DNA of 64,000 bases from Microvirga mediterraneensis. Its GTDB lineage: Bacteria > Pseudomonadota > Alphaproteobacteria > Rhizobiales > Beijerinckiaceae. The translations under genes and the position numbers were made by a program. Of the stretch, positions 25,389 through 34,964 are shown in pieces. Where the stretch lies: positions 3,160,001 through 3,224,000 of the forward strand of contig NZ_JACDXJ010000001.1 of NCBI RefSeq assembly GCF_013520865.1, written 5' to 3'. Within the stretch, counting starts at the first letter, position 1. Each line of letters begins with the position of its first letter. The notes below the pieces were generated by a model. The model was not told where the DNA came from and ran no database searches. It worked only from the letters and a program-made list of their open reading frames with translations.

Positions 25389-26488
25389 GGGAGCCCCACC
25401 ATATCGATGACCCGATCGGCGATCCGCTCCAGAGGGGCGACGATTTCCGCGCCTCCTCTCCGGACGAGTTCGCCGGGCATGCCCCAGACCACGGCGCTCT
25501 CTTCCGACTCGGCGATTGTGCGCCCTCCCAGTTCCCGAAGCCGAGCCATGGCCTGTGCACCGTCGCTTCCCATTCCGGTCATCAGCACGCCGACCAATCC
25601 GGCCGGCGAAAAGTGTTGCATGGCGCTATCCACGAGCCTGTCGACGCTCGGATGCCAGCGATGCTCCGGAAGCGACGGCGCTGCCAGCACGACTGGGCCG
25701 TCCGGGCGCATCCCGACGATCACATCCGCATCGCCCTTGCCGATGTAGACGGTTCCGGATTCGAGCGGCATCGGACGGGTGACTTCCACGACGTTCAGCG
25801 CACACAGCTTGTCCAAGCGGCGGGCAAGCGGCCCGGTGAATGAGCCCGGCATATGCTGCGCCACCACGAGGGGCCAGGGGAAGTCTGGGGGAAGCCGCGA
25901 AAGCACGGCATCCAAGGCGGGAGGACCGCCCGTGGAGGCACCGACGAGAACGAGATTGTGAACGCGCGCGTCGACCTTCCTGAACTTGCTCGCCGTGGGA
26001 GGTGGACGAAGCGGTTTTCGTGAAACCCGCAACGGCTTCAGATCCAGTCCGCTCCGCAATCGCACTCGGTCGGCCAGCCTCAGCGTCCCCGGCGGGCGCG
26101 CACGCGATGCGGCGCGAACTTTCTCGACGAGTATTGGCGCAAGCGTCTCGATCTCTAGTGAAACGGCCCTATTCGGCTTCGCGATGAAATCAACCGCCCC
26201 TAGGTTGATGGCCTTGAGCGTTGCGTCTGCCCCTTCCGTAGTCAGAGACGACACCATCACGACGGGACAAGGCTGCTCCAGCATGATACGGTCGAGACAG
26301 GTCAGGCCATCCATCCCGGGCATCTGGATATCCAGCGTGATCACATCCGGCTTGAATGCGGCAAGCTGTCCCAAGGCCTCGACGCCGTCGCGCGCGAAAG
26401 CCAACTCGAAGTCACCCTCGGCAGAGAAGACGTTGCCGAGAAGGCGCCGCATCAGGGGGGAATCGTCGACGACCAGAAGCCTGATCAC
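25385..26488 (-). CDS. cheB: Chemoreceptor methylesterase/deamidase CheB
   Basis: This 367-residue protein has an N-terminal receiver domain (Asp53 in DVITLDIQMPGMDG) and a C-terminal methylesterase domain with catalytic Ser185 in GASTGG, His212 in AQHMPGSF and Asp309 in MTGMGSDGA. The set is complete, so receptor adaptation by methylation and demethylation should operate in this system. The linker (about 130-175) is rich in Arg and Pro. It overlaps the triple CheW gene and cheR by 4 bases each. Confidence 0.96.
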   Translation of the reverse strand: MIRLLVVDDSPLMRRLLGNVFSAEGDFELAFARDGVEALGQLAAFKPDVITLDIQMPGMDGLTCLDRIMLEQPCPVVMVSSLTTEGADATLKAINLGAVDFIAKPNRAVSLEIETLAPILVEKVRAASRARPPGTLRLADRVRLRSGLDLKPLRVSRKPLRPPPTASKFRKVDARVHNLVLVGASTGGPPALDAVLSRLPPDFPWPLVVAQHMPGSFTGPLARRLDKLCALNVVEVTRPMPLESGTVYIGKGDADVIVGMRPDGPVVLAAPSLPEHRWHPSVDRLVDSAMQHFSPAGLVGVLMTGMGSDGAQAMARLRELGGRTIAESEESAVVWGMPGELVRRGGAEIVAPLERIADRVIDMVGLP

Positions 26489-27948
26489 GAAGCAGACCGA
26501 TCCGGGTGATCGCTATCCATCGCGGCAAGCAGATCCTTCTCTGCCCGGTCCAGGAGTTCGCGCGGATTGAGCAGCAGGATCATCCGCCCCTCGACATCAA
26601 TATTCGCAATGCGGTCAATGACCTGGCTTCCGTCCATTGCCAGGTCGGGCGTCGCGCGAAGCTGGCTTTGGGAGATCCTGCGGACCTCGGTGACATGGTC
26701 GACCACGAAACCGGCCAGCATCCGGTCTATCGTGACAACGACGATCCGTTCGCGTCGCCGCTGCCCGTTTCCCGTGAGCTTGAAGCGGCGTCTCTGATCT
26801 ATCACCGGGACAACGCGCCCTCGCAGGTTCATGACACCTTCGATGAATGCCGGCGCTTTGGGGAGGCGCGACAGAGTTTCCGGAACGCGCACGACCTCAT
26901 CCACGGATGCGATCGGCAACCCGTACTCCTCATCCCCCAGTTGGAACACGACGAATTGCTCGTCGTCATGCGACGAATTATCGATGCTGCTCAAGGCTGA
27001 ATTCTTCTCGATGTGCGGAGCAACATGATCCGCCCAAACCTGATCGCGAAAGAGGCTGTTGGGCGAGAGAACTGAAACCAACCGCCCGCCCCCTTCGAGA
27101 CGGCAGATCCCCTGAATCTTGGCCTCTGCCGAACCACGGGACAGGATTACCGGGACGGGATCGATCTCGCCCGAGGGAATGCGGAGAATCTCTTTCATGC
27201 CGTCGGCAACGAGCCCTATAGGAACCCCGCCGGCCCGAACGACCACGACCCTGGATTTGTCGATTCCAAGATCTGCGGCCCGCAAGCCGAGGAGCCCACG
27301 GAGGGAGGCGAGCGGAAGCAGCCCCCCTCGCAATGCCATGACTCCGAGCATGATGCCCCCCGTCTGCGGAACCGTCGCAACCCCGGCAGGAATCGCCACG
27401 ACCTCTTCAACAGAGCTCAGAGGCAGTGCGAAGTCCTGACCTGCAACCGAGAAGCAGACGAGAGGCACTTCATTTCCTCCCACGTCCTCTCCGGCTTGGG
27501 GATCCGGGCTTTCCGAAACCCGAGGGAGATGTGCGCGCTTCTGTAGATGGCCGAAATGGCGCGCCAACAATGCGTCGAGGTCGAGCAAACGCTCGGAAGC
27601 TCGCTTCTCGTCCTCTGCATCGCTCGATGCATCGGACCCGCTGTCCTCCAAGGAAGCTACCCTGTCGATGACGATGCCGATCGGCGTATTGCGGTTAAGA
27701 ACAACGACCCTGGCATTCGCGCTCAGATGCGGCTCGTCTCCGAAAAGGCCGTGAAGGGATACCATCGGCATCACGGCACCACGCAGGTTGGCAACCCCAA
27801 GCAGGCTGGGCGGTCCGAGCGGCACGCGTGTCACGGCGGGCGGGCGGATCACCTCGGCGATGTCCGAGGCCGGCAGGGCGAAACGCTCACGTCCCACCTC
27901 CACTGTCAGGAACAATTGAGAGGCCACCGAAGGACCCGACTCTGCCAT
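26485..27948 (-). CDS. Adaptor protein with three tandem CheW domains
   Basis: This 487-residue protein holds three CheW folds in a row. They begin at LFLTVEVGRERFALPASDIA, VCFSVAGQDFALPLSSVEEV and FVVFQLGDEEYGLPIASVDE, each followed by its own LRG motif (GVANLRGAVMP, GVMALRGGLLP, GVMNLRGRVVP). Ordinary CheW is about 150-170 residues with one domain. I chose ATG at 27948 (MAESGPSVAS), 4 bases after the receptor gene stop; the longer frame to 28125 is receptor coding sequence read out of frame. It would couple receptors to CheA and could bridge several partners at once. Confidence 0.92.
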   Translation of the reverse strand: MAESGPSVASQLFLTVEVGRERFALPASDIAEVIRPPAVTRVPLGPPSLLGVANLRGAVMPMVSLHGLFGDEPHLSANARVVVLNRNTPIGIVIDRVASLEDSGSDASSDAEDEKRASERLLDLDALLARHFGHLQKRAHLPRVSESPDPQAGEDVGGNEVPLVCFSVAGQDFALPLSSVEEVVAIPAGVATVPQTGGIMLGVMALRGGLLPLASLRGLLGLRAADLGIDKSRVVVVRAGGVPIGLVADGMKEILRIPSGEIDPVPVILSRGSAEAKIQGICRLEGGGRLVSVLSPNSLFRDQVWADHVAPHIEKNSALSSIDNSSHDDEQFVVFQLGDEEYGLPIASVDEVVRVPETLSRLPKAPAFIEGVMNLRGRVVPVIDQRRRFKLTGNGQRRRERIVVVTIDRMLAGFVVDHVTEVRRISQSQLRATPDLAMDGSQVIDRIANIDVEGRMILLLNPRELLDRAEKDLLAAMDSDHPDRSAS

Positions 27949-27952
27949 AACG

Positions 27953-29893
27953 TTACGACTCTGCGATCTGGAGTTCATCGGCCAGAGAGGCGATTTCCTC
28001 GATGGCGGCGGCCAGATCCTCGGCACCGCGGGCCTGCTGTCGCGCCGCAGTGGCAGCCTGAGCGGCAGCACTTCCGGCCTGCTCGGCCACCGCCGCGACC
28101 TGCTGTGTGCCCGATCGGACCTCACGCACGGCCGTCAGGATAGCCTCCGCTCCGGAGAAAATGGCAGTGCTGCCCTGCTGAATTGCGGCGACTTCGGTCT
28201 CCACCGTGCCAAGCCTCTCGGTCGTGAGGCCATTCTTCGAAACCTCCGCCTCCGCAACCGCGGCACTCTGCTCCAGGTCTCGCCTGACGAGGGTAACCTG
28301 GCTGCGGATCTGCCGGATAACCTCTTTGATGCGGTCGGCATTCTCGGAGGCGTCCCGCGCCAGCGCGCGGATGTCGCCGGAGACGATCGCAAAGCCGCGC
28401 CCTGCATCGCCCGTCCGTGCGGCTTCGATGGAGCCGCTGACGGCCAGCATGTTCGTCTGGACCGCGACGAGCGCGATGCCGTCGACGATTTTCTCGATGC
28501 GTCGGCTGGACTCGTCCAGACCATCCATGAGGCCGATGACCTCTCGGGTTTCCTTCAGGCCGTGCTCCACACCTGCGGTCATCTGCATTGTCGCAGAACG
28601 GTTCTGCCGGAGGAGAGCGGCAAGCTCGTCGATGCGCTGGACCGACATGCCGGCGATATCCCGCGACGTGCCGGCGGCGCGCTCGATCTGCTCCATCGCG
28701 GCATTGGCCTGCTGGGTCGCGGCGGCTTGCATCTGCGCCCCCCGACTGATCTGATCGACAGCGGTCATGATCTCGCCGGCGGCACCTGAGAGTTCCTGAA
28801 TGGCAGCCGAGAGCTCCTCTGCTGCCGATCCGACCTGTTCCGCATTGGACGATGCTGCGGTGTTCGTCTGAAGCTCATCCGCCAAAGCCGCGAGTTCATG
28901 AGCGGTCTGCTGGCTCTGATCGAGAGAGACGCTTTGTTGCTGCACGGCTCTCTGAGCCTCGGCCGCTGCCGCAGCCTGCTCCTCGGCGGCACTCGCGACC
29001 TGCTCCGCTCCACGTTGCGCCTCGCGGACAGCCGCTTCGGCTTCGATGGATGCGACAAGAATCGACTGGCTCCCCTCAGCGAGCTGGGTCATATCGGAGC
29101 GGATCTTATCGAGAGCGGCGACGATGGTGCGGCCAGCCTGGGCCTCGCCCGCCCCGGTCTCCGCCGTGACCCTGATCCTTTCGGCAATGGTGCGGATCTC
29201 GGTGGCGATCCCTTCCGCCAGGCCCTGGATATCCTGAGCGCTCTTTTCCGAGGTGCTTGCGAGGGCCCGCACCTCGTCAGCCACGACGGCGAAGCCCCGT
29301 CCGTTATCCCCGGCCCGGGCAGCCTCGATGGCGGCGTTCAGGGCCAAAAGGTTCGTCTGATCGGAAATGTCGCCGACCGTGTGGGTAATGTCGCCGATCG
29401 CGGCAGCCTGTTTCTCAAGGAGGGCAACCACATCGACCATGGCGTTCTGACGCACGGCATTCGTCGCGACGGCGGCGACCGAAGCATCGATCTGTGTCCC
29501 CGTCTCGATCAGGAGAGTTTGAAGGCTGGTGATCTTGGCACGAGCGGCCTCCGCATGCTGACGAGCCTCCGAGAACGAGTTGCCGAGGCTCACGATGGCG
29601 TTCAAAGATTGCTGCGAGGCGCCCGCTGCCTCCTCGGCTCCGCTGGCGATCTGCTCCATGGCGCGGCGTAACTCTTCCGCGGCGGACGACGCTTCGGACA
29701 CCCCGCTGGCCAGTTCCTCGGTGGCCGCGCCAATACGCTCGGCTGCCTTCTGGTGCCGAGCCCGGACGCGCTCCAAGGTTCGACGGTGGGAGTTTCCAGC
29801 CTTCGGCGGCGCCGGCAACGCCGGATCCGCGTCGCCATTCGCCCGACGAAGGGTACCTTTGCCTGAAAGCTCGGATGTCTTGACCAGTGCCAT
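27953..29893 (-). CDS. Soluble chemoreceptor with two tandem signalling tips
   Basis: This receptor of 646 residues has no membrane segment, no HAMP and no recognisable sensory domain, so it is cytoplasmic. It is almost entirely coiled coil. A canonical hairpin tip, [19 protein letters not shown] then [15 protein letters not shown], lies at about residues 178-212. A second, divergent tip, [19 protein letters not shown] then [15 protein letters not shown], lies at about 478-512. The two signalling units look like a fusion or internal duplication. I chose ATG at 29893 ([13 protein letters not shown]) with AAAGG six bases upstream. It heads the chemosensory operon. Confidence 0.9.
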   Translation of the reverse strand: MALVKTSELSGKGTLRRANGDADPALPAPPKAGNSHRRTLERVRARHQKAAERIGAATEELASGVSEASSAAEELRRAMEQIASGAEEAAGASQQSLNAIVSLGNSFSEARQHAEAARAKITSLQTLLIETGTQIDASVAAVATNAVRQNAMVDVVALLEKQAAAIGDITHTVGDISDQTNLLALNAAIEAARAGDNGRGFAVVADEVRALASTSEKSAQDIQGLAEGIATEIRTIAERIRVTAETGAGEAQAGRTIVAALDKIRSDMTQLAEGSQSILVASIEAEAAVREAQRGAEQVASAAEEQAAAAAEAQRAVQQQSVSLDQSQQTAHELAALADELQTNTAASSNAEQVGSAAEELSAAIQELSGAAGEIMTAVDQISRGAQMQAAATQQANAAMEQIERAAGTSRDIAGMSVQRIDELAALLRQNRSATMQMTAGVEHGLKETREVIGLMDGLDESSRRIEKIVDGIALVAVQTNMLAVSGSIEAARTGDAGRGFAIVSGDIRALARDASENADRIKEVIRQIRSQVTLVRRDLEQSAAVAEAEVSKNGLTTERLGTVETEVAAIQQGSTAIFSGAEAILTAVREVRSGTQQVAAVAEQAGSAAAQAATAARQQARGAEDLAAAIEEIASLADELQIAES

Positions 29894-30238
29894 CGAGGGC
29901 CTTTGATTTTTGCGAGGGCCCGAGCCGACCAAGAGACAGGAGCGTGCTCGGTCGGATCGCGGCGGAGTGAGCGTCTCCGTTTATAGGCGCGGATCGGACT
30001 GGAGCAAGGTACAGCTGAGGCCATTTCGACAATCAAAACAGTATTCTAAGATTGTCTGAGTATCTTCTGTGGCGAGGCCGGGCACAGCCTGCACTCTCCT
30101 TCCATGTCCATCGCTATTCAACAGGCCGCTTGGCCCCCCCCCGGCTTTCGGCGCACCCGATTTACGCCTCCGGATGATGTTTCATCGGCCTTCCCGAGGT
30201 CGTCTCTGCGCTCAGAGACAGCAAAGGAACATGCTTCC
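29894..30238. other. Intergenic region upstream of the chemosensory operon
   Basis: Two leftward genes flank this 345-bp stretch. It must hold the promoter of the receptor gene. I see no convincing consensus promoter, terminator or protein-coding frame in it. Confidence 0.4.
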
Positions 30239-31306
30239 TCAATCGGTCGCATGATCCGCAGGAACGCCGATCTGTCGACGCGCTTGCGTCGGAGATTTCC
30301 CTGTCCACCTCTGGAATGCATGAACAAAGGAACTGACTTCGGTGTATCCGAGCCGCCACGCGATCTCGGATATGAGCATTTCGCTGTTACGAAGATACTG
30401 GTTCGCCAGATTGGAGCGTAGCCCATCGAGGATCGAGCTGAATGCCAAATTTTCATCGGCCAATCGCCTTGAGAGCGTGCGAGCGCTCATGCCGAGATCG
30501 CTCGCAACATTACCGACGGTTGCGGTTCCGTTCGGGAGACGAGGCATGATGGTGTTCTCGACACGAATGCGCAATGGAATGCTCCTGCTCATTCGCTGCT
30601 CGACAGCTTTCTCGAAATACTCGACCAGGAACTCGTTCAGGAACGGATCCGCCGTGACGACCGGCAAATCGGCGTCTTGTGTATCGAATGAAATAGAGTC
30701 CCTCGGCATTCCAAAGTCGATCTTGCACCCAAAATAGCGCTCTATCTCCAAAGCTTCTTGGCCTCGCTGATGAAGGAAGCTGACTTGCACGGGTATCAAC
30801 TCGCGCCCTGTCATGATCCGCCCCATCCGCAGGGTGTACGTAATCCAAAACTCCATCTGATGCCGGTCCAGGTATCTCTCAACGCCTTCGTACTCGAATT
30901 CGATAGAGAAAGGAGATTTCCCCCGGTTCAGGCGAATACTTTCATGAAGGACGCCGACGTAGCGCAGGGCATGATCCAAGGCCACGTTGAGTTTTTCCGA
31001 TGTCGAGAGAAGATAATAGAACGGCCCTTTCTGTCTTGCATCCGCGTCGCGCGCCAAGCGGAAGCCGAACAGGTCGTCATTGAGCGCCGACGCCGCCACG
31101 TTGAGAAGCTGAATCTGATCCTTCGCGCCGAGCGTCAGGCTCCTGTCCGTCACGAGCGCCTTTGGGATTCCGAGACTGCCGAGCAGAGGATCGACCTCAA
31201 GGCCGGCTTGAGTCAGGCGCTCCATGACGAGCCTGGGGATCATCCCTGAGCTTGCCGGCACCGTCGAAACGTTCTGTTCATGGCGCGCGGTCGTAGCCGA
31301 TGGCAT
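30239..31306 (-). CDS. AraC-family regulator with arabinose-binding-like N-terminal domain
   Basis: This 355-residue regulator resembles the OruR/QhpR-type group, with an N-terminal ligand-type domain (SGMIPRLVMERLTQAGL, ADARQKGPFYYLLSTS) and a C-terminal AraC DNA-binding domain (GNVASDLGMSARTLSRRLAD, then ISEIAWRLGYTEVSSFVHAF). It is monocistronic, 345 bases from the chemosensory operon and diverging from the polysaccharide genes at 31565. It might control either neighbour; the sequence alone does not decide. Confidence 0.9.
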   Translation of the reverse strand: MPSATTARHEQNVSTVPASSGMIPRLVMERLTQAGLEVDPLLGSLGIPKALVTDRSLTLGAKDQIQLLNVAASALNDDLFGFRLARDADARQKGPFYYLLSTSEKLNVALDHALRYVGVLHESIRLNRGKSPFSIEFEYEGVERYLDRHQMEFWITYTLRMGRIMTGRELIPVQVSFLHQRGQEALEIERYFGCKIDFGMPRDSISFDTQDADLPVVTADPFLNEFLVEYFEKAVEQRMSRSIPLRIRVENTIMPRLPNGTATVGNVASDLGMSARTLSRRLADENLAFSSILDGLRSNLANQYLRNSEMLISEIAWRLGYTEVSSFVHAFQRWTGKSPTQARRQIGVPADHATD

Positions 31307-31564
31307 GGATAGGCCTCGATAAATATCGCTTTTCCATCATCTGCTCGGTGATTTTGACGCAATAGTCCGGACATAGAACATAGAGGTCCACGAGACTCAT
31401 TGTAAAAGGAGCAGCCAGCCGAGACTAACCAGATTACGGCTACGTTCGCGGTGACGTTCGGAGTAATCCCTATTCGTCATCGGGAGGTTTTCAAACTGGG
31501 TTACTATGATCACAGGCAGCGTTCACCCTGCTAACAAACCCACCCTACTCGGGACCTCGCTGCT

Positions 31565-32926
31565 ATGGGCCTCAACAATCCTACCTTTGTGAAGGGTAGC
31601 CTTCGCCAGAGATTCTACGAACTCTTTTTGATCTATGCTCTTGTGATCTCGACAGGCGCCTTTCTATTTCATCTGACAGGAACAGACCCAACCGTCGTCG
31701 CATCTCTTGAGCCTGCCTCATGGCTCGGCCGCATCAACCAGGTCTTCATCTACTGCGTCGCACTATCCATCTACCTGATGCACTGGAGGAGCATAAACGC
31801 CGTTGCTCGCGCATCCTTGCCCCTGCTCGCTTTTCCGGCATTGGCCCTGCTCTCCTGCCTGTGGGCTCCGGATCCGTCAACGACGTTCAGGCGAGCACTC
31901 GCTCTTTTCTTCAATATCCTCATCGTCATGGAAATCGCGGCTTTATTCTCCCCCGCAAGAATGGTCCGCATGTACATCCTGGCTTTGAGCATCAATGTCT
32001 TTTGCAGTCTGATCTGGGTCTTTGCCCTGCCAAACTATGGAGTGCATACTGCGGCGGACTGGGTCGAACCCGAGCATGCCGGCCTGTGGCGCGGCGTCTT
32101 TACTCATAAGAACAGGCTCGGCTATGAGAGCAGCATCGCGCTCGTCCTGCTTCTCTTTGCCGGCCGATCGGTCATTCAATCGACCACCTTCAGGTTCGCC
32201 GCCATGGCAGCCGCGGCCCTGTGCCTGATCGGATCCCAGTCGGGGACCGGAATCGTCATGACATGTCTGATGATACTGGTTGCCGCCTATTCGACATTCA
32301 TCGCCAGGCTCGATGTCAATGCCCGATATCTGTTCGGCGGATTAGGAGTTCTGGCTGTCGTCCTGCTCCTGGCAATCGCGATCCCGATCGCATTGATGAT
32401 CATCGAGGCGCTCGGCAAGAACACTGATCTGACCGGTCGGATTCCGCTTTGGACGGTTCTTCTGACATGGGCATCGGAGAGGCCATGGCTCGGCTATGGG
32501 TATTCCAGTGGCTTCGAGAACGCCATCATGCCCCGGCTGCGGGAATATATGGGCGTCACCCTCTGGCACTCGCATAACGGCTATCTCGAAACCTTCATCA
32601 GCTTCGGCTACGTGGGAGTCTTTGCCCTGATCGCGCTTCTGGGATCGTTCGCCAGAAAGATGGCCATGTCCCTGCGACTGCCGGAAGCGCAAGTTGCCAT
32701 GTTGCTCCCGTTATCGGCGGCAGTTCTCGTGAGCTCGATTCTCAGCAACATCACCGAAGCGCAGTTCTTTGCACAGAATACATTCTTCAACTTGGCCTTG
32801 TCGGTCGCTTACGTCCTCCTTTCCTCTTCGCTGATGGGCGTCACCTCGAGACGAGGCGCGAGAGTTGGGAAACGCGCTGTTCAGTTCCGATCCGATGCGA
32901 TCATGTCCCCAGGCAATACAATCTGA
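31565..32926 (+). CDS. O-antigen ligase/polymerase family membrane protein
   Basis: This 453-residue polytopic inner-membrane protein with about ten to twelve hydrophobic segments has the WaaL/Wzy/ExoQ pattern: WRGVFTHKNRLGYESSIALVL in the first half and a periplasmic loop with GYGYSSGF and LWHSHNGYLETFISFGYVGV near residues 315-360. It probably polymerises or ligates polysaccharide repeats. It starts a rightward cluster with asnB (10 bases downstream) and a glycosyltransferase. The family does not reveal whether the product is O-antigen, capsule or exopolysaccharide. Confidence 0.88.
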   Translation: MGLNNPTFVKGSLRQRFYELFLIYALVISTGAFLFHLTGTDPTVVASLEPASWLGRINQVFIYCVALSIYLMHWRSINAVARASLPLLAFPALALLSCLWAPDPSTTFRRALALFFNILIVMEIAALFSPARMVRMYILALSINVFCSLIWVFALPNYGVHTAADWVEPEHAGLWRGVFTHKNRLGYESSIALVLLLFAGRSVIQSTTFRFAAMAAAALCLIGSQSGTGIVMTCLMILVAAYSTFIARLDVNARYLFGGLGVLAVVLLLAIAIPIALMIIEALGKNTDLTGRIPLWTVLLTWASERPWLGYGYSSGFENAIMPRLREYMGVTLWHSHNGYLETFISFGYVGVFALIALLGSFARKMAMSLRLPEAQVAMLLPLSAAVLVSSILSNITEAQFFAQNTFFNLALSVAYVLLSSSLMGVTSRRGARVGKRAVQFRSDAIMSPGNTI

Positions 32927-32936
32927 TGAGGTCAAA

Positions 32937-34871
32937 ATGTGCGGAATAGCTGGGTGGGTTCTCGCAAATCGGCATGCCTTGCCTGAATCGTTTCTCGACG
33001 TCCTGCTCGAATCCATGGAGCACCGGGGTCCCGATGGATCAGGAACCTTCATGGAATGGACCAGCGATTCCAGGTATCAGATCGCCCTGGGTCATAGGCG
33101 TCTCGCGATCATCGATATCGAGGGCGGGCCACAGCCTATGGCCGACGGTGCCGATGTCGCGGTGATCACGTATAACGGCGAGATTTACAACTACCTCGAA
33201 CTCAGACAGGAACTGGAAGCCAAAGGCCACACGTTCCGAACGGATTCGGACACGGAGGTCCTGCTTGAAGCGTACAAGGCATGGGGAGAAGAATGCGTTC
33301 TCCATTTCAGGGGAATGTTCGCCTTCGTCATTTATGACCGGCGCGATCAGTCGCTCTTTCTCGCCCGCGATCATTTCGGGAAAAAGCCCTTCTATCTCCT
33401 GGAGCAGGCGGATGGGTTCTTCTTCGCATCCGAGCTGCCGTCTCTCCTGAACGTTCCTGGGATCAACAAGGAACTGAATCAGTCCGCGTTTACGAACTAT
33501 CTCGTCGACCGCTATGTTCAGGGGCCGGACACGCTGTTTAGCGCAATCCGGAAGCTGTCGCCGGGCTGCTGCGCGACTTGGCGCGCGGGCGTTCTGAAGG
33601 AACATCGGTACTATTCCCCCCCGTTCTCGACTTCGGCACGGCAGAATCTATCGTATGAAGATTCCGTCGACGCGCTTCGCGAGGGTCTGAGTGAGGCCGT
33701 TGCGATCCGCTTGCGAAGCGACGCCCCTTATGGCGCCTTCCTGTCGGGCGGATTGGACTCCTCGGCGATCGTGGCGCTCATGACAAGGCACGTGTCATCT
33801 CCGATCCGGACCTACAGCGTCGGATTCGAGGAGGATGGATATTCCGAGCTGGGATATGCGCGCGAGGTGGCAGACTGCTTCGAGACCCAACATCAGGAGG
33901 TCGTCGTCTCGACGGACGAGTTCTTCGATGCGTGGCCCGATGCACTTGCCAAACGCGGCGCTCCCATCTCCCAGAGCTCCGACATTCCCCTCTTCCTGCT
34001 TGCCCGTGCCGCGCGTCGGGACGTGAAAATGGTTCTGTCCGGCGAGGGCGCGGACGAACTTCTGGGCGGCTACCCGAAGTATCAAGCCGACCCGTGGATT
34101 TCCGTCTATCACCGCCTCGTACCGCAGAGCGTTCATCGGTACCTGCTCGCCCCAGCCCTCTCGCATCTGCCATATTCCATGCAGCGCCTCAAAGTTCTCG
34201 GCCGCGCATTGGACGAAAGGGATTTCAATCGGCGTCTGCGCGTATGGTTCGGAGGTCTCTCGCGGGAGCGGTTCGAGCAGCTCTCTCGGAAGCCATTTCC
34301 GAATAGCCAGGACGACGTCTTCCCGTTCTCGTCCGATCCGGGCTTGGGCAATGCAAGGCGCGCGCGCTTCTTCGATCAGACCTCCTGGCTGCCGGACAAT
34401 CTTCTCGAAAGAGGCGACCGGATGCTCATGGCGTTCGGCGTCGAAGGCCGCATGCCGTTCATGGATGTTGCCCTCACCGATCTGGCCGCGACCTTCCCGG
34501 AACGCGCCGTCAGCAACAAGAAGGTGCTGCGCTCGCTCATGCAGGACTTGCTCCCGGCTAACATTCTGGCGCGGAAAAAAGCCGGGTTCATCGTACCGCT
34601 CGACGTATGGTTCCGTGGCCGTGGCCGCACATATATCCAGGACCTCCTGGCATCCAATGATTCCGAGATCCGGAGACTTTGCGATACTGCGACCATCGAT
34701 CTGATGCTGAGCGAGCACCTTTCAGAACGCCATAATCACCAACAGATACTCTGGTCACTTGCCAACATGGAGCTATTCCTGCGCACGTTCAAGCCATCGA
34801 TGGCCCATGAAGGCCTTTCCCGCGCGAACAGCAATGAGCCCATAAGGGAAGTCTCGCTGTCTTCACACTAG
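32937..34871 (+). CDS. asnB: Asparagine synthase (glutamine-hydrolysing)-type amidotransferase
   Basis: This 644-residue two-domain enzyme has a class II glutaminase domain starting MCGIAGWVL (catalytic Cys2), with MEHRGPDGSG and LGHRRLAIID. The synthetase domain has the ATP pyrophosphatase loop AFLSGGLDSSAIVAL and GEGADELLGGYPKY. I chose the ATG that exposes Cys2 after processing; AGG lies upstream. In polysaccharide clusters such AsnB homologues often amidate sugar carboxylates, such as uronic acids, rather than make asparagine. The position between a polymerase and a glycosyltransferase supports that reading. Confidence 0.9.
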   Translation: MCGIAGWVLANRHALPESFLDVLLESMEHRGPDGSGTFMEWTSDSRYQIALGHRRLAIIDIEGGPQPMADGADVAVITYNGEIYNYLELRQELEAKGHTFRTDSDTEVLLEAYKAWGEECVLHFRGMFAFVIYDRRDQSLFLARDHFGKKPFYLLEQADGFFFASELPSLLNVPGINKELNQSAFTNYLVDRYVQGPDTLFSAIRKLSPGCCATWRAGVLKEHRYYSPPFSTSARQNLSYEDSVDALREGLSEAVAIRLRSDAPYGAFLSGGLDSSAIVALMTRHVSSPIRTYSVGFEEDGYSELGYAREVADCFETQHQEVVVSTDEFFDAWPDALAKRGAPISQSSDIPLFLLARAARRDVKMVLSGEGADELLGGYPKYQADPWISVYHRLVPQSVHRYLLAPALSHLPYSMQRLKVLGRALDERDFNRRLRVWFGGLSRERFEQLSRKPFPNSQDDVFPFSSDPGLGNARRARFFDQTSWLPDNLLERGDRMLMAFGVEGRMPFMDVALTDLAATFPERAVSNKKVLRSLMQDLLPANILARKKAGFIVPLDVWFRGRGRTYIQDLLASNDSEIRRLCDTATIDLMLSEHLSERHNHQQILWSLANMELFLRTFKPSMAHEGLSRANSNEPIREVSLSSH

Positions 34872-34964
34872 CGCAGTGGAAAACCGAAGGGCGCACCTGC
34901 GAGAAGCGGGCGCGCTTCCGAAGCCTGATACTTCACGACCCAAATTTTTGAGAAGCAGACACTG

